The position numbers and the translations under genes were made by a program. 62,000 nt of DNA from Branchiostoma floridae. Lineage: Eukaryota; Chordata; Leptocardii; Amphioxiformes; Branchiostomatidae. This document shows positions 11,801-21,200 of this stretch, piece by piece. A model generated the notes under the pieces. It was not told the DNA's origin, did not search any database, and saw only the letters and a list, made by a program, of their open reading frames with translations. The DNA is taken from assembly GCF_000003815.2 (NCBI RefSeq), contig NC_049988.1:4099738-4161737 (forward strand), given 5' to 3'. Position 1 is the stretch's first letter; every line of letters starts with the position of its first letter.

Positions 11801-14800
11801 CGGGATACTCTGTGTTGTATTTTATTTATGTCATATCCACTCAAGAAAACAGTCATGTTTCAATGCAAAATGGGCAGAAATTGAGAAAATTTGGTGTCCT
11901 CGAGCAAAAAGTTGTAATTTCCAACATACAGATCCTGTATTTTGACAGCCTCACACTCAGTGCATGCTAAGACATGAATAAAATGTAAACAGAATTTAAG
12001 TTTCAGGTATCTCTTCAGGAATCTCATGCAAAGAATCTGTCCTTTTGAGAAAATTTCCAAAGATTGCTGATTTCAATGCCTTAGACAAATGATTTCTCTT
12101 TTTCCAGTGCTAAATTTGAATGTTTGTGGTAGGAATAACGTGCTTTTAGTTACTGTAACTGTATAAAGTCAAAATGTTACTTGTCATAGTGTAAGTGTAG
12201 TAAGATACAGTAATGGGTACATTGATACAGGTTAGGCCACACCAATTTAATTTCTTGGTTCACGGATTTTTTCATAAAGAATATGGAGCGAGAGGGCGAA
12301 ATAAAAATAAAAATAAAAATTGTAAAATGGTTGGGGTAAAGGTAACGGCTAATCCAAAACATAAAGAAAAAAAGTTTTTAGCTTGATAAAAGTACAAAAA
12401 CACTATTTTTGTACAGTAACAGCACCTGTACCCACATTTTAAGGAGCTTATAATATAAAGGCCAATTTGCTACACCAGAAAGTTGGTGAATGGTTTCATT
12501 AATGGTGAAAATTTGCTGAGTGGTAATTTTTATTTTTATTTTTTTTGCCCAAAAAATAGGAGCGAGCGAATCCGTGAACCAAGAACTTAAATTGGTGTGG
12601 CCTTAGTGTTATTTTGGACCTGTACCTGTCATAATTTCAGGGTATATACTGTAACTAGCTGTACCCTAGACATATATCTTTTTTCATAGATCCTTGTTGC
12701 TTGGAGATGTGGGGCACTATGGGCAATGTAGTAAGCACACAAAACCATTACCATGATGGTAATAATGTATCTGCCCTTTACCCTACCCGTAGTATCCTGC
12801 ATATCACACCATGCAGTGAGAATTTCTGGAAAGGCCTATAATCAATATATATGGCATACAGTTCACTGCTCTCATGAAAAAGAGCTAGGAGAAGTTGTTG
12901 CATCCCAAAAGTGCTTCTATCCCGAAAGCACTTTTTGGATGGAGCGCATCTGGGATAGACCTGCATCCCAGATGTGCTTCTATCCCAAAATTGCTTCTGG
13001 GATGGAGGTCATCCCAGGGACAGCACAGGGAGTATGGGGGAGGGCAGTAATCACTTCCGGATAGTTGCGATAGAAGATCATTGCCTATACGACACTAAAT
13101 CAGCACAGTTTGCACAAACCAAACCATTTTTTGGGACTAGGAGCGCATTTCGGATATGCACTGATTTGATCGCATTTGGAATAGAGAGCGTTTGGGATTG
13201 GCCTGCATCACAGATGTGCTTCTATCCCAAATGTGCTTTTGGGATTAAGCACATTTGGGATAGGCTTGCATCCCAAAAGTGCTTCTATCCCAAAAGCACT
13301 AATTTGGATTAGAGCACATTTGGGATAGCGCAGATGTTCCCTTGGACATGGTGAAAAGGCAGGCAAGGTGAAAAATAGTGAAAAGGCAGATTGTAAAGCT
13401 GAGAATTTAGTAATTCTTCCTACAATTTTTTTGCTATCTTTCTCCTGTCCTCAGCTCCATGCAGGTAGTGAACCAGCAGACTTACATCATGAACCTGACA
13501 GAAGCCAACCTGACAGACAAACCAACATGGCAACTGGAGTATGACACTAAGGTACACATGACTCAATCGTTATCACCCGCCCTTCCAAAGCTCAGTTCAA
13601 TAGTCAAAGCACAGGGGAAATGCAGGAGAAACAGACCATGCAGAAGAGGAGATATCTCCTGTGTGTATCATGCCTTTTTTCCTTAGTCAGAGAACTTTTA
13701 ATGTTTGTTTTAGAGGATATACATCTGATAAGTTTCCTTATCGCCAATTAGAGACTGTGATTCTTTTGAATGTGTTCCTCTTGTGATTCCTGGTAATTTA
13801 GTCACAACCAGGAGGAGACCTGAGTAAACGGACAATAGGCTCCTATATCGTTATCTCTGGGGCTAATTATGGGTGAAAAATTAATTACAGTCAAACCTGT
13901 ATTAGCGGCCACCTTTGCATAGCAGCCACCTGGCCATAGTGGCCACTTTTTGTCGGTACCTTGGATTCGTAATGATTAAGAAATAGGCTTAGCGGCCACC
14001 TGTCCAACGCGGCCACGGCCACACGATTTCTGGTCCCGTTGATACAGAAACACTGCCTATTGCAGCCATACTGCAGCCTTATGTCACCCTGCACCGAGTT
14101 TGAAATTGTAGTTTGCGAGGATTTGGAGTTCTGACAGGGTCATTTTGGCGGTAGCAGAAGGTATGCATGCCTTGAGCATTAAAGTGCAAGTCTTTGTCGG
14201 TGAATTTTCCTATCGAGACAATGTTATTTGATGAGAAAGATTAGTGGGAACTGAAATCATGTGTAGCTTGCTCAGAGTCAATTGATCAACATTTTCTCTA
14301 TAGTGGCCACCTGTCTATAGTGGCCATATTTCTCCAGTCCCTTGAGTGGCCGCTATAGACAGGTTTGACTGTATCTACAAATATTAGCTATGATTCTATT
14401 GGGTTTTGTTTCTATATCCTTCAGTCATACATTGTACATAAGAATCACATTGGAAAACTGTTCTAGTATGCGCCGACTGTATGAATGAGCTTTGCGAAGG
14501 CTTTCTTCTTCATCAAAATGTAGATAAGTCCTGTGACAAGAGCTGTATGGTGCCATGTGGCTTTATCTATAGGACTAGTTGGCTGATAGTATGATGTTAT
14601 AACGTAACATAACGTTTTCATTGTACCGTATTTGACACACTCATTGTGTACATCTCTCTTCAGGAGGCCTACAACATGTCGTCGATGACTCCTGCAGACT
14701 GGGACAAATTTATTCAGAGGCTGGAGAAAGACACTGAACTCTTTAAGACGTTCTACAGGTAGGTGTTGTCTGGTTTTGTGTAGTTATTGTTCAGGAGTGC

Positions 14801-15621
14801 CTATTAGCATTCACACAAATGTTATGAGATTCATACAAATCTTAATGTGATATGCAAAAATCACTATATAACGCACAAATCTTATGAGATAAATATTTGC
14901 AGTCTTTTCATGCAAACCGGCAGTTGACTTGGAGAAGGTATGTCTCTGAGTGTTTCTACCTGATATTTTTACTTTGAAAATTCAAGCATTGAATGGGTGT
15001 AAGGCTGATTGAATCTCGCTTATAGCAGCCCGCCCAACATTGGCTGGCCACGCGGGGAGGGGCCAGTTACAGCCCTGGACAGCAGAGTTTGTGTTACACA
15101 GACTAAATGGGTGTATACCATCACAAAGATGTACTGTAAATGCATTTAAGTTTGCGGGGATTTAATTTCGCTGTAGCGGGGAAAAGGACTTTTCGCGGTG
15201 GTTTTAAGTTCGTGGTACAACGTAGCACCATAGACTGCAGTCTAATACCATTATATATAGAAAAAATGTTCGCGGTGGTTTTAAGTTTGCAGTGAACTGG
15301 TCACCGCAAAAACCGCGAACATTAATCCACCGCGAATATTTCTGCATTTACAGTATTTAATAGCCTGTGAGCTACTCTTTAAAGTCATTACGACGTGTCA
15401 CAGCAAATTTTCATGTTGGAACCCTGTGATTGGTTGATTAATATTACAGGTATATGTACAAGTCACAGCGGACCGATCAACCCTTTACCCAGAAGCGCAG
15501 GACTGCCGTGATCTGTGACCTGAAGACGGCCCGTAGCAACGACCCCAGCATGTGCACTTTGACCCCCGAGGTCACATGGAAGGACCTACAGAACTACCGG
15601 ACAGCCAACAGGCTCTGCTGA
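1962..15621 (+). CDS. SMPD1: Acid sphingomyelinase (sphingomyelin phosphodiesterase 1 family), 14 exons
   Basis: Secreted/lysosomal enzyme that hydrolyses sphingomyelin to ceramide and phosphocholine. Coding exons: 1962-2104, 2806-2902, 3794-3883, 5628-5789, 6582-6705, 7236-7336, 8325-8497, 9242-9352, 9946-10114, 10567-10646, 11418-11603, 13455-13551, 14664-14758, 15450-15621. All junctions are GT-AG, phases close, and the total is 1,800 nt (599 residues plus stop; human SMPD1 is about 630). Residues 1-27 are a signal peptide; about 57-145 a saposin-B domain with paired Cys (CELC, QLC, TMC, VC); about 146-165 a Pro-rich linker. The metallophosphoesterase domain carries SDVHVD (D177, H179), GD (D250), GNHE (N289, H290), GHIPPG (H396) and GHTH (H429, H431), the full metal-ligand set. 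The C-terminal domain ends in exon 14. A splice-like acceptor, TTCCCACAG, sits 8 bases before the ATG, so a non-coding upstream exon is likely. Family assignment is firm; one-to-one orthology is inferred. Confidence 0.95.
2265..2460 (+). repeat. Dispersed repeat family A, copy 1 (in intron 1)
   Basis: This is a diverged copy of a repeat also seen at 6945-7105 and 8885-9125. The shared 3' block runs GGCCCCCTAGCGGC, then a TACTGCAG-like stretch, then AACTTCCGGTTTTG and TGTTCTGGA. The copy starts with GAGGTTATATT as at 8910. No ends with target duplications could be fixed, and the class is unknown. Confidence 0.55.
2671..2725. repeat. (AT)n microsatellite in SMPD1 intron 1
   Basis: About 27 uninterrupted AT units, 80 bp upstream of exon 2. 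Confidence 0.95.
3086..3390. mobile_element. Foldback (palindromic) MITE in SMPD1 intron 2
   Basis: The 36-bp ends (starting ATATATATGTCACAGTAGAG) are perfect inverted repeats of each other at 3086-3121 and 3355-3390. The outer ATATATAT may be a TA-type target duplication. The inside is built from further inverted pieces: blocks of the form CTCCTAGGAGA and GATCGGGATCTCTCCTAGGAG alternate in both directions, so most of the 305 bp can fold. There is no coding capacity. The family is not recognised by name. Confidence 0.85.
4238..5470. mobile_element. hAT-like non-autonomous DNA transposon in SMPD1 intron 3
   Basis: The element begins CAGGGCTCC and ends GGAGCCCTG, a 9-bp perfect terminal inverted repeat. 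It is flanked on both sides by TCTAT (4233-4237 and 5471-5475), a probable target duplication. CAG...CTG ends with short inverted repeats are typical of hAT elements. The inside holds no transposase-like reading frame. GC-rich subterminal stretches flank AT-rich, intron-like DNA. The 5-bp duplication is shorter than the usual 8 bp of hAT, so the class is tentative. Confidence 0.75.
6065..6620 (+). repeat. 59-bp minisatellite made of the acceptor and start of SMPD1 exon 5
   Basis: Nine copies of the 3' splice site CCTGTCCCTGTAG end at 6104, 6163, 6222, 6281, 6340, 6399, 6458, 6517 and 6581. Spacing is 59 bp seven times, then 64. Each copy is followed by a copy of the first 40 or so bases of exon 5 ([14 protein letters not shown]). 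Units 1-7 lack 5 bp (GAGTC), so the copied exon start is out of frame. Unit 8 has the 5 bp but runs on into repeat. Only the last acceptor (6581) leads into the full exon. The minus strand reads open across the array, but only because of the repeat. Confidence 0.95.
6945..7105 (+). repeat. Dispersed repeat family A, copy 2 (in intron 5)
   Basis: Shares with the copies at 2265 and 8885 the block GGCCCCCTAGCGGC, a GGTACTGCAGC stretch, and AACTTCC(A/G)GTTTTG followed by TGTTCTGGAA. It has no coding capacity. Confidence 0.55.
7398..8111. mobile_element. hAT-like MITE in SMPD1 intron 6, host of a second insertion
   Basis: The ends CAGGGCTCGAAA and TTTCGAGCCCTG are a perfect 12-bp inverted repeat. 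The subterminal regions repeat (T)GCAGGT motifs in both directions, as is common in hAT MITEs. A second element (7539-7907) interrupts it. The target duplication is unclear (CATG-like bases on both sides, not aligned exactly). Confidence 0.75.
7539..7907. mobile_element. Nested inverted-repeat element inside the 7398-8111 MITE
   Basis: The ends TTAGGGGTGGGTACCGGTACAG and CTGTACCGATACCCAGCCCTTAA are imperfect inverted repeats of about 22 bp. Just inside are short repeats of CAGGTC and GGACCTG. A related, shorter copy is at about 48886-49050. Because it lies inside another element it is the younger of the two. Confidence 0.7.
8567..8830. repeat. Two (GT)n-rich tracts in SMPD1 intron 7
   Basis: GT-rich simple sequence at 8572-8632 and 8755-8822. 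About 120 bp of unique DNA separates them. Confidence 0.9.
8885..9125 (+). repeat. Dispersed repeat family A, copy 3 (in intron 7)
   Basis: The longest copy of the family. It starts near ACCTCCATGAAATATCATGG, contains a GTCTGTCTGTC tract, and carries the shared 3' block GGGCCCCCTAGCGGC to TGTTCTGAAC. Confidence 0.55.
9489..9890 (+). repeat. Dispersed repeat family B, uninterrupted copy
   Basis: Matches 13583-13815 plus 14385-14500 in the same order. Shared blocks are CTTTCCAAAGCTCAGTTCAA, AGAAGAGGAGATATCTCCTG, TTTCCTTATCGCCAATTAGA and CCTTCAGTCATACATTG. Small palindromes such as GGAGATATCTCC are present. No coding capacity is seen; the class is not recognised. Confidence 0.7.
11099..11340 (+). 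mobile_element. Probable solo LTR in SMPD1 intron 10
   Basis: A 242-bp block begins TGTCACG and ends CGTGACA, a 7-bp inverted repeat with the TG...CA ends of an LTR. It is flanked by CTAT on both sides (11095-11098 and 11341-11344), a likely 4-bp target duplication. It holds an AATAAA at about 11265 (in CCTGAATAAAGG), as expected of an LTR's R region. No internal retrotransposon sequence adjoins it, so recombination between two LTRs is the simplest history. It is more GC-rich than its surroundings. Confidence 0.75.
12232..12606. mobile_element. MITE family C, copy 1 (SMPD1 intron 11)
   Basis: The ends TTAGGCCACACCAATTTAA and TTAAATTGGTGTGGCCTTA form a near-perfect inverted repeat that extends inward (TTCTTGGTTCACGGATT against AATCCGTGAACCAAGAA). 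A poly-(AAAAAT) stretch follows. A second copy is at 28581-28977. Confidence 0.85.
12895..13330. repeat. Cluster of palindromic ATCCC/GGGAT repeats
   Basis: At least five copies of a unit containing CTTCTATCCC(A/G)AAAG and its reverse complement CTTTTGGGAT alternate in both orientations over about 430 bp. The segment can form several hairpins. It may be one large foldback element; clear outer ends were not found. Confidence 0.7.
13583..14505 (+). repeat. Dispersed repeat family B, copy split by a MITE
   Basis: The left part, 13583-13815, and the right part, 14385-14500, match the copy at 9489-9890 in order. Between them sits an inverted-repeat element (13887-14373). The intact copy elsewhere shows which DNA is the insert. 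Confidence 0.7.
13887..14373. mobile_element. MITE family D, copy 1, with TACAGTCAAACCTGT ends
   Basis: The ends TACAGTCAAACCTGT and ACAGGTTTGACTGTA are perfect 15-bp inverted repeats. TA at each end fits a TA target duplication (Tc1/mariner-like; inference). The inner regions repeat GTGGCCACTT and GCGGCCACCT motifs in both directions. A partial copy lies at about 23320-23625 and a terminal fragment at 37990-38029. Confidence 0.85.
15132..15355. mobile_element. MITE family E in SMPD1 intron 13
   Basis: The ends TACTGTAAATGCATTTAAG and CTGCATTTACAGTA are inverted repeats. The inside repeats TTCGCGGTGGTTTTAAGTT in direct and inverted form. It lies 95 bp before exon 14. Confidence 0.8.
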
Positions 15622-17119
15622 CAGGGAATCTGGTCTTTCCAGAACCAGGAAAAAGGTTTTAGTCTCAAAAGAAAACCAAGCTCAATCAACAAATTATTCA
15701 TCTTCAAAAATTTGGATAATCTTTTTGGGGGTAAAGTGCCTTTCTACTAAACACTGATAGGTGGTGCTTAGGAGAGGGGATACAAGGTTAGTATCATTGG
15801 GACCATAACCTCCTTGTTGGGACCAAAGTCTTTCCACTCCAGTGCCACCTGGCATTGGGAAGTAGTACTGCCATGAGGAAGGTAGCAAAAGTGATTTAGA
15901 AAATTTTAGTATCCATTTGTATGTTCCAACCTGAATTTAGGGGCCAGTAGGGCCTTTTAATATCAGGTATGTCAACATTGGAAGCCATACACTTTAACCT
16001 GAAAGACAATAGCTCAATATACAACAAATCAAGTCAAGCGGTATGGAAAGAATTGAATTGATGATAAATTTTATGCAGGGACTTTATATCTCAGGGACAG
16101 CATGTTCTACAGTTTAACTTACTACTGGTTTTACAGTAAAATTTCTCCATGTTGTTTGATTGATCATGATGTAATACAGTGTTTTTATCTTTTGTTGGAG
16201 TGTTACCAAAATGGAGTTGACTTTAGGAATGACAAAATGTTGAATGTTTTTTTGAAGTTTTAAAGATCAGGTGCAAAATTTATTCTCATGGATTATAGTA
16301 TAGAGTTTTAGAGTACTTATCATAAAAATTGTAACGGTTTGAAAATATTGGAATTGATCATGAAATAATTTGGTGTTCAGTAGTTTTGCTTTACAATGTC
16401 GTGACTACATTGCAATGTATTAGTTATTACTCGTAAACTTTTCCTTAGCCAAAATTATTCTTCAATGCTATTGCTGCTAAGAGTATAAATGGGCCATTTG
16501 ATATCCTGAGTGATACGCACAAATATGAACACAAGGAGTGTGGGAATCTGCATTATTTCACTGTGTGAGATACATGTAACTACATGTACATCTCTTCATG
16601 TAACAGATTGTCATGGGCCAAAGTATAGATTTGGATATGGAAATTTTATCTTGTCAATGAATTAAACTTGACATTTTAACATGATCACTTTGTGAGGTTT
16701 GGTTGCTTCTTTATATCGAGCGTGGCCTAAACATGTGCCCAGTTACCTTGTATGTACAATGTTCTTGATGGAATATTGCTTTGGAAAATTGTGAATTTTT
16801 CTATAAAAGGGTAAAGGGTCTTTCATTGAACCATAGGGCACTGCCACTGTAACTGGGTCCACTGTCTCTAGTGCACTGTGTTGGAAGGCAGAGCCCATTC
16901 CTTCCCTCAACCCTCAACCATTTTTAACCCTGTTAGGACTGAGAAAAGTAAGGTGCCTTTTTCAAACCTATGACCTATCTCCTGTCCTGAGCAACTTGGT
17001 CAAAAATGCCACAATATTGGTACCTGGTAGCAAGTATACATAACTATAAAAGTATCTAATCCAAAGAAAGTAAGGCACAAGGAAAGAGAGGACAGGAATG
17101 TTTGATTATTTCTCACATT
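15622..17119. other. SMPD1 3' UTR and short intergenic gap between convergent genes
   Basis: After the SMPD1 stop codon, AT-rich DNA without coding signal runs to the 3' end of the opposite gene. The likely SMPD1 poly(A) signal is at 16661. Nothing else is recognised between there and 17119. Confidence 0.7.
16661..16666 (+). terminator. Probable poly(A) signal of SMPD1 (ATTAAA)
   Basis: ATTAAA, the commonest variant of the canonical hexamer, lies about 1.04 kb after the stop codon and is followed by T-rich DNA. No AATAAA was seen on the + strand between the stop and here. Confidence 0.45.
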
Positions 17120-17125
17120 TTTATT
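17120..17125 (-). terminator. Probable poly(A) signal of the mucin-like gene (AATAAA)
   Basis: Canonical AATAAA on the - strand, about 220 bases after the stop codon of the cystine-knot exon. Confidence 0.6.
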
Positions 17126-17341
17126 CATCTACACAAGTCAGAAAGAATAGCCCAGCCAAATCACCTCACCATTAAAGTTCATCAAGTTTAAAGAAATCAG
17201 AAAATCCGGAAAAAGAAAACACACACTCTGTAACATATTATTTAGCAATTCATATCATCTACTTTCTATATCATCGCAAATCTCAGTCCGGCAACTCGCG
17301 GTGTCAAAATTCCATAAAATCAAACAATCTCATGCAGCGAT

Positions 17342-18256
17342 TTATTTCCCAACGTAGTTGTTCGCGGTGGTGTAGGTAGAAGCGGAGAACGGATCGTACT
17401 CGCATCCCTCACAGCCGCAGGCTTCGATGATGTAGTAGGGCTGCTCGATGACGGTGTTGTCGGCGCAGGACAGCTGTGCGAGCTCGCGGCGGACGCGGGT
17501 GGGCTTGCAGCAGGTGCAGTCCATGTCCAGGTAGGGCGGCTCCAGCAGGATGCGAGCGGTGGAGCTGCAGCGGCCGGAACAGGTGGACATACCTAGTGCA
17601 GGAAAAAACAAAGCAACAGACAGTCAAGACCACAACTTTCAGTTTTAATAGGAAAAAAAGAAAGTTATCACTTCTACAAGCTCAAGTCTTCTCAACTTAG
17701 AAATCAGGAGCTACACGTATGAATCTAATCTTTCCCTAGAACTCACAATGGTAGAATAGAAGTTTTAGCCATCTACTCTTTTGAAGTATACTAGGAGCAT
17801 GTTCATTAGATCCTAATATTTGTACAACACTGGTCTTGACTTTTTCTTATATATCATATATACTTTTGTTTTGTATTGGTCTATCTTAAATCGGTCTTCA
17901 CCTCCTTTGAATGAAACCTGCTTTTCATCACATCTCGGTGCTGATGACAAAAGGCTACATGAAACATCTAGTCTGGCCGCTAAATACAAAAGCATATCCA
18001 GATGCTTAAGTAACTTCTACATGTATTTAGCATATCATATTACATGTATCTAGATGTCTAACCTTCATTGATTTGACACTTTGATTTCTCAATGAAATAC
18101 AGGTGCAAGACATAAGAATATATCAATGATGGTTAATATAATAGACAGTTGACCAATACAGATACGTACGGATAGGAGAGGTGGAGACACACTCGCCCAG
18201 CTGCAGGGTGGTGTTGGAGTAAGTGGGCTTGCAGCTACCTTGTGGTGGATGAGGCT
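17342..18256 (-). CDS. Mucin-like gene: C-terminal cystine knot (CTCK), last two exons
   Basis: Exons 18256-18170 and 17592-17342. The first encodes CKPTYSNTTLQLGECVST and the second continues with MSTCSGRCSS, DMDCTCCKP and IEACGCEGCEYDP, then the stop. The spacing CxGxC, CxCC and CxCxxC matches the C-terminal cystine knot of VWF, mucins and SCO-spondin. In those proteins this domain forms the first disulfide-linked dimer in the endoplasmic reticulum. About 20 residues follow the last cysteines, ending in NNYVGK. The intron between the two exons is in phase 1. Confidence 0.93.
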
Positions 18257-21200
18257 CTGTGAAAACGATTACACTGTCTTGTAAGCTAACACAATAAAAC
18301 ATTAAAATGTTTCAAATTAAGTTTTTTATCCAGCCTTAGATATGAAATCACGTACAAGTCATCCAAATTTGGACAATGGCCACCAGGAAAGAAGGCAGGA
18401 CAGTTGTTTCTCTGGGCCTTTTGAGGTGGAATCTTACACCATACAGTATACTCAAAGGTACCTGTGCAATGGCCAAGTGGGTAAAGTGTTAACCTTACAT
18501 TTGGTAGGTTGTGAGTTCAATTCCCAGCCGACTCATACCAAAGCCTTTAAAATGGTACACACACACCTGTCTACTTTCTCTGCTTAGCACTCAGCATTTG
18601 GAAAGTGTATGGTAGTTGAACACACACACCACTACCAGTGGACTAGCCCACTGCTGTAGTGATTGCAAAATTGTGTGGCCAAAGGGCTATTGAAATGGAG
18701 ATGAGCACCATCTGGTGTGAGAAGGACTTAAATTTTACTCACCACAGACAGGGCAGCATTGGCCTTCAGTGTACTTCAGTGTTCCATAGCTCTCCTGACA
18801 AATAAAATTTTGAAAAAATTCATCATTCATGCAGCACTATTCTATATTGCTTAATATGCTGCTTATCTAATTGGTCTATTTAGGAGTATGCATGAAGTGA
18901 GGTACATATGGTTACATCTTAAGTTCATCATCATGATCATTGGTCCTCCTCATTACAAGGTGCAGCAAGTGAAATTTATTCTTCCGAACTGCTTGTCATT
19001 CATGGCTGTGAGAAATTCATGTTCTCCTAACTAAAATAGTTTCTGTTTCTTTAGTGTTGTTCAAGTCCAATGTCATTCAATCAGTTCCTGCCACATTTTT
19101 GGCGTCCACCAACCTCAAACATTGCGGAAATGCAGACTTGGTATACTTACATCACACTCCATGTCACACTGCTGCATCATGTTGTCACAGACAACCCCAC
19201 CATCCTGGGTACAGGTACAGCTCATACAGGTGTCAGGCAGCCATGTCTCACCATACTGTAGGTACAACACACAATACATGGAAAATTACAATATCAGGAT
19301 GATCCCACATTTACATGGGGGGCAGTAACAGGTACAGCTTATACAGGTATCAGGCAGCCATGTCTCACCATACTGTATACAACACAGTACATGTAACATT
19401 AGAACATCAGCATGATACCACATATACATGGGGGGGGGGCAATAACAGGTGCAGCTCATACAGGTGTCAGGCAGCCACGTCTCATCATACTGTAGGGTTC
19501 AACACACAATACAGTCATGTAACATTACAACATCAGTACAAAACAGGTACAGCTCAAACAGGTGTCAGGCAGCCATGTCTCACCATACTGTAGGGTACAA
19601 CACACAATACATGGAACATTACAATCTCAGGACGATCCCACACATACAATGTACATGAGGGCACTAACAGGTAAAGCTCATACAGGTGTCAAGCAGCCAT
19701 GTCTCACCATACTGCAGGGTACAACACACAATACATGGAAAATTACAATATCAGGACAATGGCATCGTGTTGTGCAATCCATAAGGGCCCGAGTCTCAGA
19801 GGAACAGGCTTCAAAATGCCTGATATGCCCCGAATTTGTACCCTTAGGAAAGGCACTTAACACGTCTTTGTGAAAATGAAAGATTAACATTGGAGAAAGG
19901 GTTTGGTACAGAAACTAATCTTTAAGGTAGTCTCCTATTGTCTTTTTGAGGCCACAGGGCCACTGTGTCAAGAGCACGGCAATGGAGTCCAACCCTCAGC
20001 TTCTACAGCCTTTTACAATGCACCTTTCCAACCCAGTTTTACACCTGGTGGAGTGAGAAAAGTTGTGCCTTTAATTTCCAAAGGGTGGCATGTCTACGCC
20101 CAGTGCAGAACAACATGGCGAGAACTGTCTGTAGCCACCATGCATCAACTCGTGATCCAAGCAAACGATTTATTGGCATGTTGGGGTATTTGAACCCAGT
20201 ACACAGGGTTTGCATCAAAGCACCCTAATAGTTCTTTGAACTGATACTTTGCAAATTCCTTTTTATTGACAAAAGAGAGACACACTCTGGAATAGAATGA
20301 GATGATACTCAAATTCATACTTACAGCATAGTACTTGCCCTTGTATTCACATTCTGCAAAACAAAACCATAATTTGAATTTCTTGTAGAGTCCTCAAATT
20401 CAAATAAAAATTCCAAGTACAATTCAAGACAAACATATCAGTGATAAAGAATATGAAAATATGTATCCTATCCAAGTGCATGAGGATATAGGGCCATTCA
20501 TTTGCTAAATAGATACATGCAAATTTTATATCATATCTTGACATACATAATACGTTTACTTGACAAGTTGTTTACTCTACTTACTCTGTGGTACACAGCG
20601 ACAGCACTCATCCTCATCATTGTCGACAAGCATGTAGCCCTACAAAAACAAACAAACAACTTTAGCCAAAGGACAAAGTGGGAACTGAATGGCTCTGATT
20701 GTACAGCATTTCTAGTTAGCACATGGCTATAGGTGTGTTACTTTGATCAAGGAGGATATTATCAAATTGACTATATCCTCATTGCTTTTATCAAATAGTT
20801 CTTTCTTTCTAAATAGTTAAAAGAAAGCATTCTGTGAAACCTCTTTGCTTCTATATTCTGGTGACTAAAAATCCTTCAAAATCTTTAATGTAGTCATGTG
20901 TGTCGCATTTTTGGGGCCAATATCTACTGAATTGAACAATAGAATTCATCACACAACAATTCCATAACTGCTGCAGCATTAAGAGATCAGTTAAGAGTTC
21001 AGAGGACACACAATAGTGTTATACATTAAAAAATCAGATGGACCAGCTTTTATGTGTTAACCACATATTTGTTGGTGGTGTCTGTCCATGGTGCTGATTT
21101 GTAAGGTGTTCTACATGAATGTAACGTTATAGTTAGATAAGATAGATATTAAAATACAATTGAGTGTAGAAATGAGTAGAATATGTCTTCAGTGATTAAC

